Of a stretch of DNA of 64,000 nucleotides, positions 46,360 through 54,963 are shown in pieces. Location: positions 1 to 64,000 of the forward strand of contig JAIXOJ010000005.1 in NCBI GenBank assembly GCA_027486835.1, written 5' to 3'. The translations under genes were made by a program, and so were the position numbers. The notes under the pieces are model-generated. The model saw only the letters and a program-made list of their open reading frames with translations, was not told the origin of the DNA and did no database searches. This stretch comes from Chitinophagaceae bacterium (GTDB taxonomy: Bacteria; Bacteroidota; Bacteroidia; Chitinophagales; Chitinophagaceae). Each line of letters starts with the position of its first letter. The first letter of the stretch is position 1.

Positions 46360-48666
46360 CTATCTGATACTAATTTTTTTTGTCACACCTTCTAAACAAT
46401 TAGTACCTACAAACAAGTCGAATTCGCCTAAACCATTTTCGGGTTGAAGTTTTTCATTCAAAAAAGAAAAATCTTCAGGATGAAGAGTAAATTCAACCTT
46501 TTTTGATTCGCCCTTTGGAATAAAAACACGTTGAAAAGCCTTCAATTGATGAGTTGATTGAGCAATCCTACAGCCTAGAGGAGAGAGATAAACTTGAACT
46601 ATCTCATAGCCGTCCATTTTGCCTTTGTTTGAAATGTTTATAGATAAATGTACGTCTTCATTTGTATGGAATTCATACTTCTTTAGTTCAATGCTATCGT
46701 ATTTATAATCTGTATAGGAAAGTCCATAACCAAAGGGGAACAATGGATAATATCTACCAACTCCATTTAGGTTCTGAGCAGTTTTCGAAATCTCAGGATA
46801 TTCTACAATTGAACCCTCTCGACCATAAGGACGGTGTTGCAAATACATTGGAACCTGACCAATATCTCTTGGAAATGTAATGGTTAATTTACCAGATGGG
46901 TTTATATTACCAGCTAATATTTCAGCCAAAGCATTGCCACCCTCTTCACCCCCAAAAAACATTTGAACGATACCATCAACCCTGTTGATCCAATTTTTCA
47001 TTGTTACAGGCCTACCATCTATTAAAACAACTATTACTGGCTTTCCAAGTGCTGAAATTGCATTTATCAAATCTTCTTGAACACCCATCAGGTTCAAATC
47101 AACCCTATCCTGTGTTTCACCACCTGTTATACCATAAGCACCACCTACAACCAAAACACATACATCTGACTTTTTTGCAACTGTGATAGCTTCCGAAAAA
47201 CCACTTTTATCATCACCGGTTAAGTTGCACCCCTTTGAATAAGTGATGTTTGAAGTTTTTCCCAATAGCTGTTTAATGCTTTGTAATGGGGTATTGCCTT
47301 TGACCCCTTTAGCAGAATATCCCCCAAGTTGTAGTATATCTGCATTCGGCCCTATAACGGCTATGTTTTTAGCCGTGATTGGTAATACATGGTGGCTGTT
47401 TTTTAATAACACTATACTTTCCTCGGCAGCTTTCAATGCAAGCTTTCTAAATGCATCCTTCATCTTGAAGGAATTTGCAGTGTCAACGAATGGATGGTCG
47501 AAGAGACCAAAGTCAAATTTCATCCTAAGGACCGGCTTAACGTTTTCGTCTATAGACGTCTCATTAATTTTTCCTTCTTTTATCAATTGAACCAAATTGA
47601 CAAAACATTTCAACCTTGGTAATTCCACATCCATCCCAGCAGATGAACAATTGATGGCCGCTTCGTTGTTGTCCTTAGCTGTATGATGGTATATAACATT
47701 ACCAACAACGCCACTCCAATCAGAAACCACAAAACCCTTGAAGCCCCATTCTTTTCTCAACAGAGCTTTCAAAAGCCAAGGATTGGCACTGCATGGCACA
47801 CCATCCAATTCATTGTAAGCAGCCATGATTGATCCTGCCCTTGCCTCTGTAATAGCTGCTTTGTAGGGAACGAGGTGTACCTCTTTTAATTCGCGCTCAC
47901 TTAATGCAATGTTTCCAGCATCCCTTCCCCCATCTGCAACGAAGTTTGCCAGGAAATGCTTTGGCGTACATACTACGTTGTTCTGTTGCACACCCTTAAT
48001 GTATTCTACCCCAAAACGTGAAGCAAGAAAAGGGTCTTCCCCATAAGTTTCTTCTACACGACCGTGGCGGGGGTCTCTTGCCAAATCCAAAACTGGTGAA
48101 AGCACTTGCCTAACCCCTCTATTAAAGGTTTCTTTAACTATTGCATCAGCTATTTCTCCCATCAATTGCAGATCCCAAGTACAGGATAATGCAATTGATT
48201 GCGGGAAACTAGTAGAGCCTTTTCCCTTACATCCATGCAAGGCTTCGTCGTTAATAATGGTAGGTATCCCTAAACGGGTTTCTTTGATTGCAATTTGCTG
48301 TATTTCATTGGTAGTCTTTGCTGCATCTTCAGCAAACATATCAGTGGTTGGCATACTAATGTGGCCAATTCCATGCTGAGACATTTGTTTACGAATAAAT
48401 TCTTTGGAATATTTTCCACTTGTTATAAATACTTCATCTCCTTCTCCAAATCTAGCTGCGCAAAGTTGGTACACCTTCTCCTCCACAGTCATTCGCTCAA
48501 GTAAATCTTTTACACGCTCTTCCGTTGGAAGGCTTGCATTTTTATAGGCAGGTTCAGGTGCTTTTTGCGTTACAATTTTTCTTGCTTGTGAAAACGACAA
48601 ATTGCAAACAAAGAAAATAATAAAAAAAACAGAGTAACACTTAATTTTTAAATCCATATTATCCAT
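46360..48666 (-). CDS. GH3 beta-glucosidase-type enzyme, secreted
   Basis: About 768 residues. Three ATGs (48690, 48666, 48657) are possible; the one at 48666 gives MDNMDLKIKCYSVFFIIFFV, a clean signal peptide. Domains: TIM barrel with TYGEDPFLASRFGVEYIKGVQ, TPKHFLANFVADGGRD, and the nucleophile Asp in GFVVSDWSGV near residue 315; the alpha/beta sandwich with IAVIGPNAD; and a C-terminal FN3-like domain with GYEIVQVYLSPLG. This is the three-domain form of beta-glucosidase/xylosidase enzymes. It follows the beta-helix gene (gap about 180 bp). Confidence 0.9.
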   Translation of the reverse strand: MDNMDLKIKCYSVFFIIFFVCNLSFSQARKIVTQKAPEPAYKNASLPTEERVKDLLERMTVEEKVYQLCAARFGEGDEVFITSGKYSKEFIRKQMSQHGIGHISMPTTDMFAEDAAKTTNEIQQIAIKETRLGIPTIINDEALHGCKGKGSTSFPQSIALSCTWDLQLMGEIADAIVKETFNRGVRQVLSPVLDLARDPRHGRVEETYGEDPFLASRFGVEYIKGVQQNNVVCTPKHFLANFVADGGRDAGNIALSERELKEVHLVPYKAAITEARAGSIMAAYNELDGVPCSANPWLLKALLRKEWGFKGFVVSDWSGVVGNVIYHHTAKDNNEAAINCSSAGMDVELPRLKCFVNLVQLIKEGKINETSIDENVKPVLRMKFDFGLFDHPFVDTANSFKMKDAFRKLALKAAEESIVLLKNSHHVLPITAKNIAVIGPNADILQLGGYSAKGVKGNTPLQSIKQLLGKTSNITYSKGCNLTGDDKSGFSEAITVAKKSDVCVLVVGGAYGITGGETQDRVDLNLMGVQEDLINAISALGKPVIVVLIDGRPVTMKNWINRVDGIVQMFFGGEEGGNALAEILAGNINPSGKLTITFPRDIGQVPMYLQHRPYGREGSIVEYPEISKTAQNLNGVGRYYPLFPFGYGLSYTDYKYDSIELKKYEFHTNEDVHLSINISNKGKMDGYEIVQVYLSPLGCRIAQSTHQLKAFQRVFIPKGESKKVEFTLHPEDFSFLNEKLQPENGLGEFDLFVGTNCLEGVTKKISIR

Positions 48667-48845
48667 AATTAATTTTAAAATCGAAACCATTTTACATTAT
48701 AAAGAATACAAAAAACCAGATTCAATATTTTCCAAATCAGCTAATAAAAAGGAATAAAATACATACTAATTCCATTATCCCATATGGATGTAAAACATTA
48801 AAGCATTCATAGCCAACTTAAAAAATGTTTAAAAGGGATGGAAAA

Positions 48846-50393
48846 TCATTTTTTTCCCAACCATGCAGGCAATTTTCCTAAGCGCAATTTCAATTGTGCT
48901 TCATACAAGGATGTAGGCTGAACTGTTTTTCCGTTAGATTCCTCATATTGTAATTGTTCGGGAATAAAAGTGGTGCCGCCCGTAAACCCTACGATGATGG
49001 GGGCCGGTATCCGCCAAAATTTTTTCTTTGATGGCCAAAAATCAAATGGGGTGAATGGGGCATTGGTCTGGTGGTAATTCCATAAAACCAAGTTACCTAA
49101 GTGGTTGGGGAGGTTTTCGTGTGCACCGCCTGCATGATTGTCATAAAAACCACCACTAACACCATCCAACAAGGTATTTCTTGGTTGTGAAGAATGCGAT
49201 TCAAAGCAGGTGCTTGGAGGATAGAAAGCTTTGTAAACGACCGTGTTCATACTTGGACCAGCCACCCCAACGGAATGCCACTCCCCTGCAGAATCGGTGA
49301 TATTTGCGAGTAAAATATTGGTGCCTCCATTGTTGCTGATGGCTTCATGGCCCGGATTGCCAGAAACCAAACAATTCAACACAGTAATATTGGCTCCTTC
49401 GCTGATGGTCATACCAGAATTCATGTCCGAAAACCTGCATTGATTCACCCATCCGTTTACCACACAGCTCCATTTCCATAAGGTGAATCCGCTATCGTCT
49501 TTCCATGAACGATGGTGTATGAACTTGTCGTGCCAATTGCCTACAAAAGCGATGTTTTCCAGCCCAATCTCTTCAATATGGGCAAACTTGAATACGGTAA
49601 CGGGGTATTTGGCATCAATGGCAAAAGGGATGGGCGCAAACAATTGGAGGTGGTTATTGGAAACATTTTTCACTTGGAACACCATTTTGATGAACACGCC
49701 ATCTTTAACCAAAGAAGTCCAAGTAGGGTCAGCTTCGTGGTTGCCCATTTCGGCTTGCACCAAGGCAGGGTCATTGTTTTTCATCCGCAACTGTATCCAA
49801 TCGCCGGGCTGAATATCCGGTGTATTGTCCATATACAATTGGTCAGCACCCTTTTCTAAACCGTCTTTCACATGCCCTATTTGGGTAGATTTTTCATTGG
49901 ATTTGGTGGTGAACAAAGAAGGGGTTGACCACATTTTGGTACTGTCCCTCGGTGGCAACATATTCTTCATAAACAACTCCGTACCGCCTTGTCCACTGCC
50001 ACTGCCCCTGAGTACGATGTTCGAGGAGGAGATAACAATTTGCTCTTTGTCGTCATTGTCTTCGTTCACCAAAAACCTGCCCTTGGGAAATAATACAATC
50101 CCGCCCCCTTTTTTAGAAGCCGCATCAATGGCTTTTTGGATGGCTTTTTTATCGGACAAATCATCATTGGGAATTGCACCATAATCCAACACATTGAACA
50201 CCTTCAAGTGCTTGCAATCGGGAATGGCTTTTTCGCCATAATGGTAGCCTACGTAGGAAAAATTGGGGAGAACAGCGGTAGTCGGGTTCTTTTGGTAATC
50301 TAAATATATGGCAGCCGTTTGTTGACCATACAATCCACTATTCAACAGAAAACAACCCACTACCACTGACAATATTTTGCTTGAAACCTTCAT
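48846..50393 (-). CDS. DUF4955-type right-handed beta-helix protein, copy B
   Basis: A 515-residue secreted protein. Signal peptide: about 1-23 (ILSVVVGCFLLNSGLYGQ). YLDYQKNPTTAVLPNFSYVGYHYGEKAIP, then AIQKAIDAASKKGGGIVLFPKGRFLVN and NIVLRGSGSGQGG match the paralogue at 36439. It differs in that this copy has ENIAFVGNWHDKFIHHRSWKDDSG, GANITVLNCLVSGNPGHEAIS and a tail with FTPFDFWPSKKKFWRIP. It lies 35 bp downstream of GH95 and is likely in the same operon. A carbohydrate lyase role is likely by fold; the reaction is unknown. Confidence 0.7.
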   Translation of the reverse strand: MKVSSKILSVVVGCFLLNSGLYGQQTAAIYLDYQKNPTTAVLPNFSYVGYHYGEKAIPDCKHLKVFNVLDYGAIPNDDLSDKKAIQKAIDAASKKGGGIVLFPKGRFLVNEDNDDKEQIVISSSNIVLRGSGSGQGGTELFMKNMLPPRDSTKMWSTPSLFTTKSNEKSTQIGHVKDGLEKGADQLYMDNTPDIQPGDWIQLRMKNNDPALVQAEMGNHEADPTWTSLVKDGVFIKMVFQVKNVSNNHLQLFAPIPFAIDAKYPVTVFKFAHIEEIGLENIAFVGNWHDKFIHHRSWKDDSGFTLWKWSCVVNGWVNQCRFSDMNSGMTISEGANITVLNCLVSGNPGHEAISNNGGTNILLANITDSAGEWHSVGVAGPSMNTVVYKAFYPPSTCFESHSSQPRNTLLDGVSGGFYDNHAGGAHENLPNHLGNLVLWNYHQTNAPFTPFDFWPSKKKFWRIPAPIIVGFTGGTTFIPEQLQYEESNGKTVQPTSLYEAQLKLRLGKLPAWLGKK

Positions 50394-50428
50394 TATTCCT
50401 ACGATTTATTGAAACTTTTATGAAATAA

Positions 50429-53158
50429 TTATTGGTTATTGATGTAAGCTAATTTGCCTTCACTTTCCCTGCCATTGTCCCCTACTTTGGTAACCTTAAA
50501 CGTACACCTACCTATTGAAGCAATATTGCCCACTTTGAAAAGATAACTTCCCCCAGTAATATTGGCTACAAATTCGTAAGAAGGGGCATTGCCAATGGCC
50601 TTGTAAACTTTGAAATGTTCGTTTTTATTTGATGCGCCCCAACTGAGTTCTACTGTTTTGTCATCCACTTGCTTTGCTATCAAAGTATCGATGGACGCTA
50701 CTTTGTTGTATGTAGGAATAGCGGTCAGTTTCAAGATATTGCCCTTATTGGTTGTGATACTAATTAGGTCGTTGTTTTCTTTGGTAGCATTCAATTTTTT
50801 TCCTTTTTCATCGGTAATGGTTGCCTTGCTAATATTGGGATAATACACTTTGCATACGCCGCCAACATTTGCCTTTATTTCAAAAGCAGTTGCCTGCCCA
50901 TTGTTCCAAGCGGCTGCTACTTCAAAATTACCCCTTGCCACCAAGCCACTATAACTACCGTTTTTCCATTGGGAAGTAAGTGCAGGAAGCGGTGCAATAT
51001 ATCCTTCGTGGCTTTGGAGCAACATTTCTGCAATGCCCGCAGTTCCACCAAAATTGCCATCGATTTGGAAGGGCGGATGGGTATCCCACAAATTGTCTTT
51101 GGTGCAAGTGGTCAATAAGTTGGTAAATAGCTTGTATGCCCGGTCGCCGTCTTTCGTTCTTGCCCAAGCATTCATCCTGTGTGCAATTGCCCAGCCTTTT
51201 GAAAAGTCGCTTCTTAAATTGAGGGTCACTTTAGCGGCATCCATCCAAGCAGGGGTGTTGGAATTGATCAAAGTGCCGGGATATAAAGCCACCATATGAG
51301 AAATGTGGCGGTGTTTGAATTCCCCGAACTCCCCATATTTTTTCTCTTCTCTATATTCTTTTATTTGACCTGAATTGCCCACTTGGATGGGGTCTAATTT
51401 CCCGATTTGTTTTTCCGCTATGCCCACGATGCTGTCTTTATCGACCACAATCTTTGCCATAGTTAATAAATCTTGGTGGTTTTCATAAATCATTTCTTGG
51501 TCAAAAGCGCAACCTTTTGTTACATAATAATTACCATTTACTCTTTGCTCCGGCGATGCAGAAGGGTCTGCTAAAAGAAGGCCTTCGCTGTTGGGCTTTG
51601 TCACTTTGCTTAGAAATAACCCCATCCCTTTGATGGCGGGGTAATCGGTATTTATTAGTTCGTTTTTATCACGGGTAAAATCGTAGTGGTCCCAAAACAT
51701 TTTAGTGGTAAAGCCGCCAGTGCCCGGACCAGAATGTCCGCCAGGTTCCGTGATGTGATACGCACTTGCCCCTGTGCCAATAGTCCATCCGTTTCCATCG
51801 GGCGATGAAGACAATGCTGAAGGGTTTTTTGCCTTGATATAATTTGTCGCTCCTTTTTGGGCTTGTTCCCTGAACGCCTTGTAGTAATCGGCATAGGCCG
51901 TAAACATCTCTGCCAAATTGGTATTGAATGCTGGCCAATAATTCATCTGCACGTTGATATTATGCCAATATCCTGATGTCCAAGGCGATATATCATATTG
52001 TGTCCATACTCCTTGCAAATTGGCGGGCATAGTCCCCTTGCGGGAACAAGCAATCAATAAATAACGACCGAATTGGAAATACAATTCTTCGAGGTAGGGG
52101 TCGCGGTTGCCTGCTTTATAGTTTGCCAATAATTTATCGGTAGGGATATTGGGCATCGCTCCTCCCAAATCCAATTGCGCCCGGTTGAAATAGGTATGAT
52201 AATCATCCAAATGGGTTTTCAACAAATCGGCGAAGCTCTTTTTGGCCGCAGCGGCGATAATGTTGGACACTTTTTCATGTGGCAAGGGATATCCCTCCAG
52301 CTTTTTGGTTTCTTCTTTTTCTGTGAAAACCCTGCTTTCCAATTTGTAGTTCGTACCAACGGCTACAATTATCATGGCACTATCTGCATTGGCTACGATT
52401 ATTTTTCCATTTTCGCCTTTTTCATCGTTGATGGACTGCTTTGTGCCACCATAGGTTGTCACTTTTAATTGACCTTCATAAGCAATGTCAAAGAAACCCA
52501 TTTTCCCTACAAGGGTAATCAGGTCGCCTTTTGCGGTTACAGTACCCGTTCTATAGTCCCTATTTTTGGTGGTATCGGGGTTCTTTAAATAAGGAATCAC
52601 CGGACGAACTGCAAAAGATAGTTTCCCTTTTGCGCTTGCTTTTAGCTTGATGACTAGCACTTTATCGGGATAGCTGGCAAAATATTCACGGGAATATTCC
52701 ACACCGTCCTGTTTGTATTTTGTGTAGGAAATGGCATCGCTAATGGATAAGCCTCTTTCAAAACCAACTGGTTTCTGATGATTAAATTCCAAATACAGTT
52801 CTGCGAAATTGGTCAAGGAGCCAAGGCCATATTTCCCTTTGTTGAGCAAGGTATTTTCTGTCAATTGAATCCTTTCGGTGTCCGCCCTTCCAAAAATGCT
52901 TGCCCCCAACCAACCATTTCCGATCGGCAATGACCAGTTTTCCCAATCCGCATCATAGGGGAAGCCGCCTGCTTGTATTTTACTATAATCCGCTCCCCTG
53001 TTTGGAGTTTGGGCATCATACCACAGTTTATAGACTTTTTTGGGTGTTTTCAGTTGGTTTTGCGCTTTCGCTGTCCAAATAGAACTAGCACCAAACACAA
53101 CCATTCCGAGCACTAAGTGCTTTACTAATTTTTCCAATTTATACATATTCATTTTCAT
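50429..53158 (-). CDS. GH95 alpha-L-fucosidase-type enzyme, secreted
   Basis: A 909-residue secreted enzyme. Signal peptide: about 1-33 (LVLGMVVFGASSIWTAKA). The N-terminal beta-sandwich with LPIGNGWLGASIFG and the (alpha/alpha)6 domain with GYWHNINVQMNYWPAFNTNL, KHRHISHMVALYPGTLIN and DTHPPFQIDGNFGGTAGIAEMLLQSHEG are diagnostic of GH95. A C-terminal FN3-like segment (VELSWGASNKNEHFKVYKAIG) is an extra. GH95 enzymes are mostly alpha-L-fucosidases with some galactosidases. It starts 15 bp after the GH29 gene stops, so the two are co-transcribed. Confidence 0.88.
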   Translation of the reverse strand: MKMNMYKLEKLVKHLVLGMVVFGASSIWTAKAQNQLKTPKKVYKLWYDAQTPNRGADYSKIQAGGFPYDADWENWSLPIGNGWLGASIFGRADTERIQLTENTLLNKGKYGLGSLTNFAELYLEFNHQKPVGFERGLSISDAISYTKYKQDGVEYSREYFASYPDKVLVIKLKASAKGKLSFAVRPVIPYLKNPDTTKNRDYRTGTVTAKGDLITLVGKMGFFDIAYEGQLKVTTYGGTKQSINDEKGENGKIIVANADSAMIIVAVGTNYKLESRVFTEKEETKKLEGYPLPHEKVSNIIAAAAKKSFADLLKTHLDDYHTYFNRAQLDLGGAMPNIPTDKLLANYKAGNRDPYLEELYFQFGRYLLIACSRKGTMPANLQGVWTQYDISPWTSGYWHNINVQMNYWPAFNTNLAEMFTAYADYYKAFREQAQKGATNYIKAKNPSALSSSPDGNGWTIGTGASAYHITEPGGHSGPGTGGFTTKMFWDHYDFTRDKNELINTDYPAIKGMGLFLSKVTKPNSEGLLLADPSASPEQRVNGNYYVTKGCAFDQEMIYENHQDLLTMAKIVVDKDSIVGIAEKQIGKLDPIQVGNSGQIKEYREEKKYGEFGEFKHRHISHMVALYPGTLINSNTPAWMDAAKVTLNLRSDFSKGWAIAHRMNAWARTKDGDRAYKLFTNLLTTCTKDNLWDTHPPFQIDGNFGGTAGIAEMLLQSHEGYIAPLPALTSQWKNGSYSGLVARGNFEVAAAWNNGQATAFEIKANVGGVCKVYYPNISKATITDEKGKKLNATKENNDLISITTNKGNILKLTAIPTYNKVASIDTLIAKQVDDKTVELSWGASNKNEHFKVYKAIGNAPSYEFVANITGGSYLFKVGNIASIGRCTFKVTKVGDNGRESEGKLAYINNQ

Positions 53159-53173
53159 TCAAGCAATCAACTA

Positions 53174-54889
53174 TCACTTTAATCTAATCTTGTACACCAC
53201 CGCCAATTCGGTTTGTATTGTACTATGAAACGGTTGGACTATCAAACCATCATTTGTTTGTTTCCAATTCACTTTTTCTTTACTCCCCAATAATTCTACA
53301 CTGGAAACATTTTCTCCAACTACTGATTTAATAGAAAATTCTTTGGTAGGTTGGCTCAAAACAATGGCATAAATAGCCCCTTTATTGGTAGTAAAACGGA
53401 TGTCTTCTTGCGTATAGACGGGTGGTGTATTGGGCAAATGTTCTTCTTTTATTTCGGCACGGGTTTTCATTCGATGAGGGCCTTCGCTCATCACTTTATA
53501 AGGTTTGCTGCCATATATGGCTTCCCCATTTGTATTAAGCCATCGACCAACTTCTAATAAGGTTGCTTCTTGATTGCCTGCTACTGAACCATCAGGTCGA
53601 AGAACGACATTCAATAATAGATTGCCATTGCGGCATACCGTTTCAGCTAATGTGGTAACTACTCTTGCAGCCGACCAATATTTGGCCGCTTCTCCTTGAT
53701 AAAACCAATCGCCCATTGACTCTTCTAATTGCCAAGTATTCGGTATGATTTCTTTGCTGTAATCTCTTTCCAATACCAGCGTTGCGGCACCTAAACTTTC
53801 TTTTTTAAGCCCTTTTAAAGTAATGATTCCTTCATCGGCCCCCTTGTGCCATTTCCTTTCTTGATTAAAATAATGTTGTAAAATGAACATCCCAACCCAA
53901 TTGCCCACTTCATTAGCATCTGTAATATCATCGAACTTCACCCATTGCCGCCAAATATTGGAGGGCCACCATTGGTCAAATTCCAAAATGTCGGGTTGAT
54001 AGGTATCAATTAAATCCTTTGTCCTTAATAACCAATTTTTCATGAAAGCCTTAGAAGGTTGTTCACCCTCTTGACCACCTTTATGGGGCGGCCCATAGAG
54101 GTCGGAAGGGTCATATCCTTCCCACCATTTTCCTTTTCCATCCGCTATTGTTTGCAATCCATCGTAAGGAATACCTGCTTTTGTAACTGTGGAATCTGAA
54201 CCTCTGCATGGGTCGTACCATCCCCAAACATTGATATTATGAATAGATACGCCAAAACGTAATCCCTGCTTAGTGGCTGCTTTTTTAAATAACCCTACAA
54301 TATCTTTTTTGGGGCCAATGTTTACGGAGTTCCAAGGTTGGTATTTTGAATTCCAGCAATCGAAATTATCATGGTGATTCGCTAAAGCTACAAAGTACTT
54401 AGCTCCCGCTTTTTTGGTTAGCTGGGCTAATTTATCTGCATCAAATTTGTCAGCTTTCCAAGTATTCACCACGTCTTTATAGCCAAATTCAGAAGGGTGA
54501 CCATATTTTTTCAAGTGTGCTTTGTAAGCTCCATGATTTTCCACATACATATTTCTAGCATACCAATCCCCGTAACAAGGAACTGCTTGCGGCCCCCAGT
54601 GTGCCCAAATACCAAACTTTGCATTCTGAAACCATTCTGGAAAATTTCTTTGGCTAAGGGAAGCCCAATTTGGCTGAAAATCGCCTTGAGCCACTGCCAT
54701 TTGGCTCTTGTTTTTTAAAGAATCGGCAGTTGTAATAGCCGCTTGGGTTGTGCCATATTTGGCCGAGCCCCATACGGGGGAAACATTTTGAGGCAGCGGT
54801 TTTTGCTGCGCAAAAGACGAAAGCCCAATCTGAAAAGTAGTAACTGTGATTAGGGTAATACTGGCAATGCGAACTCTTTTTCTAATCAT
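53174..54889 (-). CDS. GH29 alpha-L-fucosidase, secreted
   Basis: A 571-residue enzyme. Signal peptide: MIRKRVRIASITLITVTTFQ, using the ATG at 54889; the frame could extend to 54916, but that lengthens the signal. The TIM barrel starts with FPEWFQNAKFGIWAHWGPQAVP and continues with AKYFVALANHHDNFDCWNSKYQPWNS, a GH29 signature with the substrate-binding His pair. The nucleophile Asp is in PDILEFDQWWPSN near residue 303. A C-terminal beta-domain follows. It removes terminal alpha-L-fucose. Its adjacency to a second fucosidase family (GH95) suggests the target polymer carries fucose in more than one linkage. Confidence 0.9.
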   Translation of the reverse strand: MIRKRVRIASITLITVTTFQIGLSSFAQQKPLPQNVSPVWGSAKYGTTQAAITTADSLKNKSQMAVAQGDFQPNWASLSQRNFPEWFQNAKFGIWAHWGPQAVPCYGDWYARNMYVENHGAYKAHLKKYGHPSEFGYKDVVNTWKADKFDADKLAQLTKKAGAKYFVALANHHDNFDCWNSKYQPWNSVNIGPKKDIVGLFKKAATKQGLRFGVSIHNINVWGWYDPCRGSDSTVTKAGIPYDGLQTIADGKGKWWEGYDPSDLYGPPHKGGQEGEQPSKAFMKNWLLRTKDLIDTYQPDILEFDQWWPSNIWRQWVKFDDITDANEVGNWVGMFILQHYFNQERKWHKGADEGIITLKGLKKESLGAATLVLERDYSKEIIPNTWQLEESMGDWFYQGEAAKYWSAARVVTTLAETVCRNGNLLLNVVLRPDGSVAGNQEATLLEVGRWLNTNGEAIYGSKPYKVMSEGPHRMKTRAEIKEEHLPNTPPVYTQEDIRFTTNKGAIYAIVLSQPTKEFSIKSVVGENVSSVELLGSKEKVNWKQTNDGLIVQPFHSTIQTELAVVYKIRLK

Positions 54890-54963
54890 ATAATTTGGAT
54901 GTTGCCCCGAATGCACGAATATTACCTTGTGAATTCGTGAATTCTTGGCTTTTTTAAAATTGA

